Notes under the pieces: generated by a model
Told to the model about the DNA's origin: nothing
The model's input: the letters and a program-made list of their open reading frames with translations, nothing else
Database searches by the model: none
Program-made: the position numbers and the translations under genes
Assembly: GCF_022662305.1 (NCBI RefSeq)
Contig: NZ_JAKNQH010000007.1
Location: 124,001 to 188,000, forward strand
Direction of reading: 5' to 3'
Length of the DNA stretch: 64,000 nt
Origin: Sphingomonas sp. BAUL-RG-20F-R05-02
Lineage (GTDB): Bacteria; Pseudomonadota; Alphaproteobacteria; Sphingomonadales; Sphingomonadaceae
Part shown: positions 16,873-25,919 of the stretch, piece by piece
Layout: each line of letters begins with the position of its first letter
Numbering within the stretch: the stretch's first letter is position 1

Positions 16873-19365
16873 ATGTCACGCGCCGATCACCGGGTCACCG
16901 CCGTTCTGGGGCCGACCAACACCGGCAAGACGCATCTCGCGGTTGAGCGGATGTGCGCGCATTGCAGCGGCATGATCGGCTTCCCGCTGCGGCTGCTCGC
17001 CCGCGAAGTCTATGACCGGGTGGTGAAGATCAAGGGCGCCAACCAGGTCGCGCTGATCACCGGCGAGGAGAAGATCGTCCCGAAGGACGCGCGCTGGTTC
17101 CTGTGCACCGCCGAGAGCATGCCGATCGACCGCGATGTCGCCTTCGTCGCGGTGGACGAGGCGCAATTGGGTGCCGACCCGGAGCGCGGCCACGTCTTCA
17201 CCGACCGAATCTTACGCGCGCGCGGCCGCGAGGAGACCATGCTGCTTGGCTCCGAGGCGTTGCGCCCGATGGTCAAGGCGCTGGTCAAGGATGCCGAGAT
17301 CATCACCCGCCCGCGCTTCTCGACCTTGAGCTACGCCGGTGCGCGAAAGATCAGCCGGCTGCCCAAACGCTCGGCGATCGTCGCCTTCTCGGCGGAGGAG
17401 GTCTACGCCGTCGCCGAGATGCTGCGCCGGTTGCGCGGGGGTGCGGCGGTGGTGATGGGCGCGCTGTCTCCGCGCACGCGCAACGCGCAGGTGGCGATGT
17501 TTCAGGCGGGCGAAGTCGATTATCTCGTTGCCACCGACGCGATCGGCATGGGGCTCAACATGGACGTCAGCCATGTCGCCTTCGCCTCCCTCCACAAGTT
17601 CGACGGCCATCGCCAGCGTCGCCTCACCGTGGCGGAGATGGCGCAGATCGCCGGCCGGGCCGGTCGGCACCAGCGCGACGGCACGTTCGGCGCTTTGGTC
17701 GATGAAGGACCGAGTGCGTTCGGTTCCGAGGAGGTACTGGCGATCGAGGAGCATCGCTTCGCTCCGCTCGACCACCTCTATTGGCGCGAGGGTGCGCCCG
17801 ATCTTTCCAGCATTGACGCGCTGATCGCCAGCCTGGAGGTGCGCCCGGACTTCCGCGTTTTGCGTGCCGCACCGGAGGCGACCGATCTCGCCGTGCTGAA
17901 GCGGCTGGCGGGCGAGGACTGGGTGCGGCAGCGCGTGCGTGGGCAGCGCATGGTGACGCGGCTGTGGGCGGCGTGCGGCCTGCCCGATTTCCGCAAGCTT
18001 GGCGTCGATCCGCATGCGCGCTTCGTGGGTCGCGTGTTCGGCTATCTTAGCGACGGCAACGGCCATGTCCCGCACGAATGGTTCGCGAACGAGATCGCCC
18101 GGCTCGACAATGTCGCGGGCGATGTCGAGACGCTCGCCGGGCGGATCGCGGCGGCGCGAAGCTGGGCGTATATCGCCAACCGCGTCGACTGGCTCGCCGA
18201 TCCCGCGCACTGGAGCGCGCGCGCCGGCGCGGTCGAGGAGCGGCTGTCGGACGCGCTCCACACCAGCCTGACGCAGCGCTTCGTCGACAAACGCACCACG
18301 CTGCTGATGCGGCAGATCGGTGCGGACCCGCGCGCACTGCCGGTCACGGTCGGGCCGCAGGGCGAGGTGAGCGTCGAGGATCATCCGATCGGCACGCTCC
18401 AAGGCTTCCGCTTCGTCGTCGCGCCGGAGGCGGGCCATGCCGACAAGCGCATGTTGCTCGCCGCCGCCGAACGTCGCCTCGGCAGCGAACGCGCGCGCCG
18501 CGCCAAGACGCTGGCCGAGGCGGTGGACGCGGACCTAAGCCTTGCCGACGATGCGCCGGCGATCCGCTGGGGCGGGCATGAGGTGGCGCGGTTGGCGCCA
18601 GGGCCGTCGCTCGCCCGCCCGCGCGTGGTGCTGGATCGCGGGCTCGATTGTCTGGAAAAGGCCGCGCAAGGGGCGGTGCGCGCGCGGATCGAACGCTGGA
18701 CCACCGAACAGATCGCTCGGCGGCTGCCGGTGCTCGCCGCGCTCGATGCGGCGATGCGCGACCCACAGGCGACGCCGCCGCTGCGCGCGGTTGCGGCGGC
18801 GCTGGTCGACGCGGGCGGCATCGCCGCGCGGATCGGCATCGGCAGCGCGGTCGACGCGCTCGATCCACCCGCGCGCAAGCGGCTGCGGACGCTGGGGGTG
18901 ACGATCGGCGCGCTTGATGTGTTCGATGCGCGGCTGCTCAAGCCTGAGCCGGCACGCTGGCGGCGCGCGCTGCTCGCCGCGCGCGGTGTCGCGGTGTCGC
19001 CGCCGCCGCCGACCGGGCCGACCGTGCTGCCGCGCGCCGCCGCTGGCGCGTGTCTCCAGCACGGCTACCGTCCGCTTGGGAGCCAGGCGGTGCGTGTCGA
19101 CCTCGCCGAACGCATCGCGCGCGCGGTGCATGACGGGCGCAGCGGCCACCGCCCGTTCGCGCCCGATCCCGCGCTCGCCACCTCGATCGGCATGACGGCG
19201 GATACGCTCGCGCGGCTGATGGCGGCACTCGGCTTCCGCACCGCCAAGCCCGAGAGCGGCGAACCGCGCTGGGTGTGGCGCGGCCTGACCCGCGCGGTCG
19301 AGACCCGGCCAAGCCACGACAACGCCTTTGCCGCGCTTGCCGATCTGGGCGTGCGGCTTGGCTGA
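16873..19365 (+). CDS. Suv3-like RNA/DNA helicase
   Basis: The 830-residue SF2 helicase resembles mitochondrial Suv3. Walker A GPTNTGKTH is at residues 13-21, DEAQLG near residue 94, and ATDAIGMGLNMDV, the QIAGRAGR motif and conserved helicase domains follow. After about residue 330 it has the long alphaproteobacterial extension, Arg/Ala rich, of unknown structure. Suv3 unwinds RNA for degradation; the bacterial protein's substrate is not established. It heads the conserved order Suv3-like / S4 / fdxA / CarD found in many alphaproteobacteria and is followed 16 bases later by the S4 gene. Confidence 0.9.
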   Translation: MSRADHRVTAVLGPTNTGKTHLAVERMCAHCSGMIGFPLRLLAREVYDRVVKIKGANQVALITGEEKIVPKDARWFLCTAESMPIDRDVAFVAVDEAQLGADPERGHVFTDRILRARGREETMLLGSEALRPMVKALVKDAEIITRPRFSTLSYAGARKISRLPKRSAIVAFSAEEVYAVAEMLRRLRGGAAVVMGALSPRTRNAQVAMFQAGEVDYLVATDAIGMGLNMDVSHVAFASLHKFDGHRQRRLTVAEMAQIAGRAGRHQRDGTFGALVDEGPSAFGSEEVLAIEEHRFAPLDHLYWREGAPDLSSIDALIASLEVRPDFRVLRAAPEATDLAVLKRLAGEDWVRQRVRGQRMVTRLWAACGLPDFRKLGVDPHARFVGRVFGYLSDGNGHVPHEWFANEIARLDNVAGDVETLAGRIAAARSWAYIANRVDWLADPAHWSARAGAVEERLSDALHTSLTQRFVDKRTTLLMRQIGADPRALPVTVGPQGEVSVEDHPIGTLQGFRFVVAPEAGHADKRMLLAAAERRLGSERARRAKTLAEAVDADLSLADDAPAIRWGGHEVARLAPGPSLARPRVVLDRGLDCLEKAAQGAVRARIERWTTEQIARRLPVLAALDAAMRDPQATPPLRAVAAALVDAGGIAARIGIGSAVDALDPPARKRLRTLGVTIGALDVFDARLLKPEPARWRRALLAARGVAVSPPPPTGPTVLPRAAAGACLQHGYRPLGSQAVRVDLAERIARAVHDGRSGHRPFAPDPALATSIGMTADTLARLMAALGFRTAKPESGEPRWVWRGLTRAVETRPSHDNAFAALADLGVRLG

Positions 19366-19381
19366 AGGGGCTGGCGAAACG

Positions 19382-19663
19382 ATGCGGCTCGACCGCTTCC
19401 TGTGGTTCGCGCGGCTGGTGAAGACGCGGACCGTGGCGCAGGCGCTGGCCACCGCCGGCCACCTCCGCCTCAACGGTCGTCCGGTCGATCGCGCCGCCGC
19501 CGCCGTCCGCATCGGCGCGGTGATCGCGTTCGCCACGCCCTCGGGCCGGGTTCGCGCGATTCGGGTCGCGGCGCTGCCCGATCGGCGCGGGCCACCCGCC
19601 GAGGGCCGCGCCTGCTACACCGACCTGCTTGAGAACGCCTCGCAGCAAACGCCCGGTGATTGA
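19382..19663 (+). CDS. S4-domain RNA-binding protein (Hsp15-like)
   Basis: The 93-residue protein begins MRLDRFLWFARLVKTRTVAQ, the S4 alpha-L RNA-binding motif, and continues GHLRLNGRPVDRAAAAVRIGAVI, the S4 beta hairpin. Hsp15 (HslR) binds stalled 50S subunits carrying peptidyl-tRNA, and this protein is of that class. ATG 19382 is used; it lies 16 bases after the Suv3-like stop. The tail is short and basic/acidic without extra domains. Confidence 0.87.
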   Translation: MRLDRFLWFARLVKTRTVAQALATAGHLRLNGRPVDRAAAAVRIGAVIAFATPSGRVRAIRVAALPDRRGPPAEGRACYTDLLENASQQTPGD

Positions 19664-19721
19664 CGCGACACGCCAGCGCGCATAGCAGGGCGCCCGAGTA
19701 TCGTCCCCCGGAGTGAGTACA

Positions 19722-20063
19722 ATGACCTACGTCGTCACCGATGCCTGCATCCGCTGCAAGTATATGGACTGCGTCGAGGTGTGTCCGGTGGACTGCTTCT
19801 ACGAGGGCGAGAACATGCTCGTCATCAACCCGAGCGAATGTATCGACTGCGGCGTGTGCGAGCCGGAATGCCCGGCCGAGGCGATCCTGCCCGATACCGA
19901 GAGCAATCTCGAACAGTGGCTCGAACTCAACACCACCTTCTCGGGGCAATGGCCCAACGTGACGCGCAAGCTCGACCAGACGCCCGCCGATGCGGATGCG
20001 ATGAAGGGCGAAACCGGCAAGTTTGACAAATACTTCTCGGCCGAACCGGGCAAGGGCGACTAA
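19722..20063 (+). CDS. fdxA: Ferredoxin FdxA (7Fe type)
   Basis: The 113-residue protein begins [25 protein letters not shown], followed by [12 protein letters not shown], giving the cysteine pattern for one 3Fe-4S and one 4Fe-4S cluster. The C-terminal half is acidic and matches the FdxA tail ([12 protein letters not shown]). It carries electrons in the cytoplasm; the partner is not indicated. ATG 19722 follows GGAGTGAG. Located between S4 and CarD genes as in related genomes. Confidence 0.95.
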   Translation: MTYVVTDACIRCKYMDCVEVCPVDCFYEGENMLVINPSECIDCGVCEPECPAEAILPDTESNLEQWLELNTTFSGQWPNVTRKLDQTPADADAMKGETGKFDKYFSAEPGKGD

Positions 20064-20286
20064 GCGCCCACGTCGCTGCCGTAACGATCCCCCGCGCTGA
20101 TGGTACGCCCGCGTTGTCGACGCCGGGCTGGTAATTTTGTTGCAAGTCTGTTATAGGATCGGCGACGGAAGCGCGGTTGCGCGCTTTCCTGCTGGAGACG
20201 TACCACCCACCACCCCGTAGCACCCCTGCATTACCCTCGCACGGTGCTGTTGCACGGGATCACCGGTCCACAGAAAGGCTAACGGA

Positions 20287-20820
20287 ATGGCTGCCAAGGC
20301 GCTGTCCTTCGACGTCGGCGATTATGTCGTTTATCCCAAGCACGGCGTCGGCCGTGTCATCGAACTGCAGCGGCAGGAAATCGCCGGGATGCAACTCGAA
20401 CTCTATGTGTTGCGCTTCGAGAAAGAACGCATGACGCTCCGCGTTCCCACCAACAAGGCGGAAAGCGTCGGCATGCGCAAGCTGTCGAGCGACAAGACGT
20501 TGCGTGAGGCGCTCGAAACGCTGACCGGCAAGCCGCGCGTGAAACGCACCATGTGGTCGCGCCGCGCGCAGGAATATGAGGCGAAGATCAACTCCGGTGA
20601 TCTCGTTTCGATCGCCGAAGTCGTGCGCGACCTGTTCCGCGCCGACGATCAGCCCGAGCAGAGCTATTCGGAACGCCAGATCTTCGAAGCGGCGACCAGC
20701 CGCCTCGCGCGCGAACTCGCCGCGATGGAGCAGATCGACGAGCCGGCCGCGCAGGAGAAAATCCTGGAGATCCTGCGCAAAGCCGCTGCGATCCACAACA
20801 AGGACAAGGTCGCAGCCTGA
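20287..20820 (+). CDS. CarD/CdnL-family transcription regulator
   Basis: The 177-residue protein opens FDVGDYVVYPKHGVGRVIELQ, the RNA-polymerase-interaction (RID/Tudor-like) domain that contacts the RNAP beta subunit. The helical C-terminal DNA-binding domain follows (MWSRRAQEYEAKINSGDL, AEVVRDLFRADD). CarD/CdnL stabilises open promoter complexes, especially at rRNA promoters, and is usually essential in alphaproteobacteria. ATG 20287 has an AAAGGC ribosome-binding site. A strong terminator follows the stop. Confidence 0.94.
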   Translation: MAAKALSFDVGDYVVYPKHGVGRVIELQRQEIAGMQLELYVLRFEKERMTLRVPTNKAESVGMRKLSSDKTLREALETLTGKPRVKRTMWSRRAQEYEAKINSGDLVSIAEVVRDLFRADDQPEQSYSERQIFEAATSRLARELAAMEQIDEPAAQEKILEILRKAAAIHNKDKVAA

Positions 20821-20843
20821 TCCGGGCATCGCGATCGACAGGA

Positions 20844-20873
20844 AAGGGGCGGCCGGTAACGGTCGCCCCTTTT
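20844..20873 (+). terminator. Rho-independent terminator after the CarD gene
   Basis: GGGGCGGCC pairs with GGTCGCCCC (one mismatch-tolerant position) around GGTAAC, and is followed by TTTTCGTTT. It starts about 25 bases after the CarD stop. Confidence 0.85.
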
Positions 20874-20928
20874 CGTTTGTGCGAAGTGTCGTTGTGTATT
20901 ATGCGTGCAATACACGATGGAGGATTAG

Positions 20929-21657
20929 ATGCGCCGTTTGGTCATGATCGCTTTGCTGCCGCTGATCGCCTGCTCGCAACCCTCGCGCGGGTCCGATGCC
21001 GCCAGCGAAACGTCCGGGGCGACCAAGAGCACGTCGCGCCTATATGATCTCTCCGGCTTCACCGCCGTCGCGGCGCGCGGGCCGGATGATGTCGATGTCC
21101 GCACCGGCAGCGGCTTTTCGGTTCGTGCCGAGGGGCCGAGCGCGCAACTCGATCGTCTGCGCATCACCCGCGACGGCGACTCCCTACGGATCGATCGCAA
21201 GCCGAATACCGGTCTGCATTGGGGCGACAGCGGACACGTCAAGATCTTCGTGACGATGCCGCGCATCACCGCCGCCAATCTGGTCGGTTCGGGTGATCTC
21301 GCGATCGACCGGATCGACGGCGACCGTTTCCGGCTCGACAGCCAGGGTTCGGGCGACGTGGCGATCGGCACGCTCGGCGCGGAGTCGGCGGAACTGTTGC
21401 TCGCGGGATCGGGTGCGCTCACCGCGAGCGGCGACGTACGGCGCTTGGCGATCCAGCTCTCCGGTACCGGCGATGTCGATGCCGCCGGGCTGAAGGCCGG
21501 GGCGGCCACCGTCGCAGTCTCCGGCACCGGCGATGTCCGCGTCACCGTGGATGGCGCGGCGCAGGTCACCGCGTCTGGTACCGGCGACGTCGATCTCGGT
21601 CCGAAAGCGCGCTGTACGATCCGCAAGGGCGGCACTGGCGAGGTGCGCTGCGGCTGA
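20929..21657 (+). CDS. GIN-domain (DUF2807) lipoprotein
   Basis: The 242-residue product has the lipobox LPLIAC (lipid Cys near residue 16) and a DUF2807 head-GIN domain. This is a run of short beta-helix repeats recognisable by recurring SGTGDV / GSGDLAI units (at least six). Such proteins are surface or periplasmic and their function is unknown. A second GIN gene follows 40 bases later, so the two form a tandem pair. The start at 20929 is an ATG after GGAGGATT. Confidence 0.88.
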   Translation: MRRLVMIALLPLIACSQPSRGSDAASETSGATKSTSRLYDLSGFTAVAARGPDDVDVRTGSGFSVRAEGPSAQLDRLRITRDGDSLRIDRKPNTGLHWGDSGHVKIFVTMPRITAANLVGSGDLAIDRIDGDRFRLDSQGSGDVAIGTLGAESAELLLAGSGALTASGDVRRLAIQLSGTGDVDAAGLKAGAATVAVSGTGDVRVTVDGAAQVTASGTGDVDLGPKARCTIRKGGTGEVRCG

Positions 21658-21697
21658 ACCCCTTGCGCGCCGCGGTAAAGCGGGCGATGCCTGCGGC

Positions 21698-22417
21698 GTG
21701 ACCCGCTTTTTCCTCGCCATGCCGCTGCTCGTGCTTGCTGTTCCCGCGCACGCGGAGGAGCGGACGTTCGCGATCGGCAGCTTCGACCGGGTGCGCGTCG
21801 AGGGGCCGTTCCGCGTGATCGTTACGGTCGGCGCGTCGCCCGCCGGTTCCGCAAGCGGTGACGCCCGCACCATCGGCAATCTCGACGTGCACGTCGACGG
21901 CACCACGCTCAGCGTGCGCGCCGGCACCAGCGGCTGGGGCGAACAGGGCGGGGCGGGCGGCTCGGCCGCGCCGGTGATCCGGGTCGCGACGCCGGCGCTG
22001 CGCAGCATCGTCACGATCGGCGCGGCGCAGGTGCGGGTGGCCGGTGCCGCATGGCGTGGGCAGCGGCTCGACGTATCGCTCACCGGCAGCGGTTCGTTCG
22101 CCGCGCCGTCGATCGACGCGGACCAACTCGTCGCCACGGTGCTTGGTTCGGGTACGATGACGCTCGGCGGGCGCGCGGCGCGGGTGCGGCTGACCACCAG
22201 CGGCACCGCCAGCGTCGCGGCGGCCGCGTTGGTGGCGAACGACCTGATCGTCCGGCTCGATGGCAACGGCACGATCGACGCGCAGGCACGCTATACCGCC
22301 GCCGTCACCAGCACCGGGCTCGGCGAAGTCACCGTCTATGGCAGGCCGGCCTGCACGGTGCGGGCGGACGCGGGCGGTCCGGTGGTGTGCGGCAAGCGGG
22401 ACGCGCCGGCGGGTTGA
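21698..22417 (+). CDS. Second GIN-domain (DUF2807) exported protein
   Basis: GTG 21698 gives MTRFFLAMPLLVLAVPAHAEE, a cleavable Sec signal ending AHA-EE, then a DUF2807 domain (GSFDRVRVEGPFRVIVTV and repeated LTGSGSFAAP, LGSGTMTL, TSTGLGEVTV). Unlike the upstream paralogue it lacks a lipobox, so it should be soluble in the periplasm. Sequence identity between the two is low outside the repeat words. C-terminal VCGKRD resembles the paralogue's VRCG end, possibly a disulphide. Confidence 0.83.
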   Translation: MTRFFLAMPLLVLAVPAHAEERTFAIGSFDRVRVEGPFRVIVTVGASPAGSASGDARTIGNLDVHVDGTTLSVRAGTSGWGEQGGAGGSAAPVIRVATPALRSIVTIGAAQVRVAGAAWRGQRLDVSLTGSGSFAAPSIDADQLVATVLGSGTMTLGGRAARVRLTTSGTASVAAAALVANDLIVRLDGNGTIDAQARYTAAVTSTGLGEVTVYGRPACTVRADAGGPVVCGKRDAPAG

Positions 22418-22439
22418 CGCGGTACGCGGTGGGCGTGGT

Positions 22440-22853
22440 CTAAAGCAGCGCCAGCGCGCTCAGCTTGGCCAGCAGCGCCGACGGCATCGCGTCCGCCGTA
22501 TAATCGCCTTCGCCAAAGTCGAGCGGCGCATCCTCCGCCTCCAGATAGCGCCAGCCCTGATGCGCGCGCTTGGGCCGGGGCTGTACCCGCATCAGCGTGG
22601 GGCCAAGCAGGATCGCCACGCGCCCGTCCTCGGCCTCCCCGAAACCGGTGATCGTCGACCGCGCTACCAGGGTATGTTTGATGATCCAGAACAGCGAACC
22701 CTGGCCCGCGATCTCCTCGTGCCGCTTGGGTAGGTAACGGGTGGTGAGGAACAGCGGACCCGCCGCGACGCGCGCCGCCAGCCGTTCGTCGAGCATGTCG
22801 AAGCTGGTGGACCCGAACGCGACCTTGGTGAGGTGGAGTGGCATCCACTCCAT
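22440..22853 (-). CDS. DUF1489 family protein
   Basis: The 137-residue protein has the DUF1489 features MPLHLTKVAFGSTSF, LFLTTRYLPKRHEEI, GSLFWIIKHTLVARSTITGFGE and a closing GWRYLEAED segment. No function is known. It lies 15 bases after mgtE on the same strand and is probably in that transcript. Start is 22853 or the internal ATG at 22844, which fits the common MPLHLTK beginning. Confidence 0.87.
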   Translation of the reverse strand: MEWMPLHLTKVAFGSTSFDMLDERLAARVAAGPLFLTTRYLPKRHEEIAGQGSLFWIIKHTLVARSTITGFGEAEDGRVAILLGPTLMRVQPRPKRAHQGWRYLEAEDAPLDFGEGDYTADAMPSALLAKLSALALL

Positions 22854-22868
22854 CTGGGCGCGGGGTGG

Positions 22869-24278
22869 CTAAGCGCCAAGCCCCCACAGGGTCGCCAGGC
22901 CCAGAAAGGAGAAAAACCCCATCACGTCGGTCATCGTCGTCACGAACACCGCCGAGGATACGGCGGGATCGACATCGAGCCGGTCGAGCGTCACCGGGAT
23001 CAGCACACCCGACAGGCCGGCGATCAGGTTGTTGATGATCATCGCCAGCCCGATGACGATGCCGAGGTGCGCGTTGCCGAAGATCAGGAACGTGCCGACG
23101 CCGATCAGCAACCCCAGCATCGCACCGTTGGCGGCGGCGATGCGGAATTCGCGGAAGATCATGCGCGCGGTGTTCGAACTGGTCAGCTGGTTGGTGGCGA
23201 GCGCGCGCACCACCACCGCCAGCGTCTGTGTGCCGGCATTGCCGCCCATGCCCGACACGATCGGCATCAGCACGGCGAGCAGCGCGAACCGCCCGATCTC
23301 GCCCTGGAACAGCCCGACCACCGACGCGGCGAGCATCGCCGTGCCGAGATTGACCACCAGCCACAGGATGCGCGTGCGCACCGTCAGCAGCAGCGGTTCG
23401 TTGATATCGCCTTCGCCTGCGCCGGACAGGCGCAGGATATCCTCGCCGGCTTCCTGCTGGATGATGTGCACCACGTCGTCGACGGTGATCATGCCGACGA
23501 GCCGCCCGTTCATGTCGATCACGGCGGCGGAGATCAGCGCATATTTCTGGAAGCGCAGCGCGACTTCCTCCTGATCCATGTCGACCGGGATCAGGGTCTG
23601 CTCGCGCTGCATAACGTCGGCGATGGCGATGTTGCGCGGGGTGCGGAGAATCCACGACAGTTTGCACGTCCCGATCGGTTTGTGCGCGGGATCGACCACG
23701 TAGATTTCCCAGAAATCGGTGGTCAGCGCCTCATGCGTACGCAGATAGTCGAGCACGTCGCCGACCCGCCAGTGTTCCGGCACCGCGATCAGCTCGCGCT
23801 GCATCAGGCGGCCGGCGGATTCCTCTGGATAGCTCAGCGCCTCCTCGATCGCGGCGCGATCGTCGGGGTCGAGCGCGCGCAGCACCTCGCGCTGATCCTC
23901 CGCGTCCATGTCCTCGATGATCGCGACGGCATCGTCGGTGTCGAGTTCGGCGGCGATGTCGGCGATCTGGTGCGGTTCTAGCGCGTCGATCAGATCCTCG
24001 CGGACGTAATCGTTCATCTCGGCGAACACGTCGCCGTCGAGCAGGTCGGTCACCGCCTTGGCGAGATCGGCGCGGTCCTCGTGCGGGGTCAGCTCGAACA
24101 GATCGGCGATGTCGGCGGGGTGGAGCGGCTCGACCAGCGCGCGCGCGCCCTCGGCATCGCCCGCGTACACCGCGTCGAGCACCGCGCGGACGAACTCGGG
24201 TTTCAGCCGATCGTCCTCGTCGAGCTGGTCTTCGGTCTCGTCTTCGGCCTCGACCGGGGGGAGTTCGGTTTCGCTCAT
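22869..24278 (-). CDS. mgtE: Magnesium transporter MgtE
   Basis: The 469-residue protein shows the three MgtE parts: an acidic N-domain of alpha-superhelical repeats (residues about 30-150, LHPADIADLFELTPHEDR), a CBS pair (SYPEESAGRLMQRELIAVPEHW through GMITVDDVV), and five membrane segments with MPIVSGMGGNAGTQTLAVVVRAL and TMTDVMGF, the Mg2+ pathway. MgtE is the Mg-gated inner-membrane channel. ATG 24278 follows GGGAGGCGAAAGC; the longer upstream ORF extension is not family-like. Confidence 0.95.
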   Translation of the reverse strand: MSETELPPVEAEDETEDQLDEDDRLKPEFVRAVLDAVYAGDAEGARALVEPLHPADIADLFELTPHEDRADLAKAVTDLLDGDVFAEMNDYVREDLIDALEPHQIADIAAELDTDDAVAIIEDMDAEDQREVLRALDPDDRAAIEEALSYPEESAGRLMQRELIAVPEHWRVGDVLDYLRTHEALTTDFWEIYVVDPAHKPIGTCKLSWILRTPRNIAIADVMQREQTLIPVDMDQEEVALRFQKYALISAAVIDMNGRLVGMITVDDVVHIIQQEAGEDILRLSGAGEGDINEPLLLTVRTRILWLVVNLGTAMLAASVVGLFQGEIGRFALLAVLMPIVSGMGGNAGTQTLAVVVRALATNQLTSSNTARMIFREFRIAAANGAMLGLLIGVGTFLIFGNAHLGIVIGLAMIINNLIAGLSGVLIPVTLDRLDVDPAVSSAVFVTTMTDVMGFFSFLGLATLWGLGA

Positions 24279-24429
24279 GCTTTCGCCTCCCTGCCAACCG
24301 GCGATCCGTTCGCGGGCTCTAACGCTGCGGGGACACAAAGCCAACGCTTGTGCTTTACACATGACGTGATTGTCAGCGGGAGGGATACTCCCTACGTGGC
24401 GATCATCTCATCAGGACAAGGATAGCAGG

Positions 24430-24885
24430 ATGGCCGATACCCCCGAAACGCTGACGCTGACGCTGGAAACCGGCGATGTCGTGATCAAGCTGCGCCCCGA
24501 TCTCGCGCCCAAGCACGTCGCGCGCATCGCCGAACTGGCCAACGAAGGTTTCTACGACGGCGTGGTGTTCCACCGCGTGATCCCGGGCTTCATGGCGCAG
24601 GGTGGCGATCCGTCGGGCACCGGCATGCGCGGGTCGGACAAGCCGAACCTGCCGGCGGAATTCTCCAAGGAGCCGCACGTGCGCGGCGTCGCGTCGATGG
24701 CACGTACCAACGATCCGAATTCGGCGAACAGCCAGTTCTTCATCGTGTTCGACGACGCCCGCTTCCTTGACGGCCAGTACACCGTGTGGGGCGAAGTGAC
24801 CTCGGGCATGGAGCATGTCGATGCACTGCCCAAGGGCGAGCCGCCGCGCACCCCGGGCAAGATCGTCAAGGCAACGGCTGCCTGA
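24430..24885 (+). CDS. Peptidyl-prolyl cis-trans isomerase (cyclophilin)
   Basis: The 151-residue cytoplasmic cyclophilin has no signal peptide. It contains the family blocks FHRVIPGFMAQGGDP (with the catalytic Arg), GVASMARTNDPNSANSQFFI and FLDGQYTVWGEVTSGMEHV. It catalyses proline isomerisation during folding. ATG 24430 follows GGATAGCAGG. Divergent from mgtE. A GC-rich hairpin without T-run follows the stop. Confidence 0.94.
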   Translation: MADTPETLTLTLETGDVVIKLRPDLAPKHVARIAELANEGFYDGVVFHRVIPGFMAQGGDPSGTGMRGSDKPNLPAEFSKEPHVRGVASMARTNDPNSANSQFFIVFDDARFLDGQYTVWGEVTSGMEHVDALPKGEPPRTPGKIVKATAA

Positions 24886-24898
24886 ACCGGATCGGCCT

Positions 24899-24918
24899 CC
24901 TCCCCGTTCGCGGGGAGG
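24899..24918. terminator. Hairpin between convergent genes
   Basis: CTCCCCG, TTCG tetraloop, CGGGGAG. It lies between the cyclophilin (plus) and LysR (minus) stops and lacks a T-run. Confidence 0.45.
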
Positions 24919-24927
24919 GGGCATCTG

Positions 24928-25818
24928 CTAGACGCTTGGGTCGGCGATCGCCGTAACCAGCCAGTCGTGGAACAGCTTGACCGGGCGTTGCAGCATCGCC
25001 CTGGGTCGGCAGGCGAACCAATAGGAATACGGGCTTTCGATCTCGATATCGAACAGCCGCACCAAGCGTGGATCGCGCGCATCCTCGAAATGGCTCTCGT
25101 GCATGAACGCGACGCCAAGGCCCTGCGCGGCCGCCTCCAGCATCAGCGGCCCTGAATCGAAATGGTCGATCGCGAGCGGTGCGGTATCTTGCAACCCCGC
25201 CGCGCTCCAGAATTCGGTGAACAGATCGGGCATGTCCTTATGCACGAGCGCGGTGATACCGGCGAGCTGCTCCGGGCGGGTGATCGGTTTCGGTCCCTCC
25301 AGCATCGCGCGCGCGCCGATCACGTACACCGCATTGCGGTCGAGCCGCTTGCCGTACAGCGCCGGGTCCATCTCCCGCGCCAACGCGATCACCGCGTCCA
25401 GCCCTTCGCCCAGTCGCGCGAAGCCGTGGCTGGCGGTGTCGATATCGAGATGCAGTTCGGGGTGCTTGCTGCGCAGATCCCCCAGATGCGGGAACAGCCG
25501 CTGCGACGCATATAGCGGCATGATCCCCAGCCGCAGCCGCAGCATCTCGGTGCCGCTTGTCATCACTTCGACCGCATCGGACAGGCTGTCGAGCGCGGGT
25601 GCGATCTGCTGCAACAGCCGTTCGCCGTCACCGTTCAGCACCACCGCCTGATGGCGACGTTCGAACAGCGGCTTGCCGATGAAACGCTCCAGCGCCTGGA
25701 CGCGCCGGCTCAGCGCCGGCGCCGACAGCGCCAGTTCCTGCGACGCGGCCTTGATCGAGCCGAGCCGAGCGACTTGGACGAACGCCTCAATCGCGGTCAA
25801 CGGGGGCAGTCTGCGCAT
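24928..25818 (-). CDS. LysR-family transcription regulator
   Basis: The 296-residue protein starts MRRLPPLTAIEAFVQVARLGSIKAASQELALSAPALSRRVQALE, a clear LysR winged helix-turn-helix, and has a PBP-like effector domain. The N-terminal PPLTAIEAFVQVAR pattern resembles GcvA-type regulators. ATG 25818 follows GGGAG. LysR proteins usually act on the divergent gene; here the divergent transcript is the candidate sRNA and then the CDC48-like gene. An inverted repeat lies upstream (25879-25919). Confidence 0.93.
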   Translation of the reverse strand: MRRLPPLTAIEAFVQVARLGSIKAASQELALSAPALSRRVQALERFIGKPLFERRHQAVVLNGDGERLLQQIAPALDSLSDAVEVMTSGTEMLRLRLGIMPLYASQRLFPHLGDLRSKHPELHLDIDTASHGFARLGEGLDAVIALAREMDPALYGKRLDRNAVYVIGARAMLEGPKPITRPEQLAGITALVHKDMPDLFTEFWSAAGLQDTAPLAIDHFDSGPLMLEAAAQGLGVAFMHESHFEDARDPRLVRLFDIEIESPYSYWFACRPRAMLQRPVKLFHDWLVTAIADPSV

Positions 25819-25878
25819 CGAACTCCCGCTTCCTTGTGCACTGCAACGTAAGCGCTCTGGATGAAGCTAACCAGCTTT

Positions 25879-25919
25879 AAGATGCAAAAAGTGAAGTGCG
25901 ATTGCAATATACGCATCTT
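25879..25919. promoter_or_regulatory. Inverted repeat upstream of LysR gene and candidate sRNA
   Basis: AAGATGC (25879-25885) is matched by GCATCTT (25913-25919). The space between holds TATACG at about 25908, a possible -10 element for the forward transcript. LysR regulators commonly bind partly palindromic sites in such divergent regions; binding here is inference. Confidence 0.35.
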
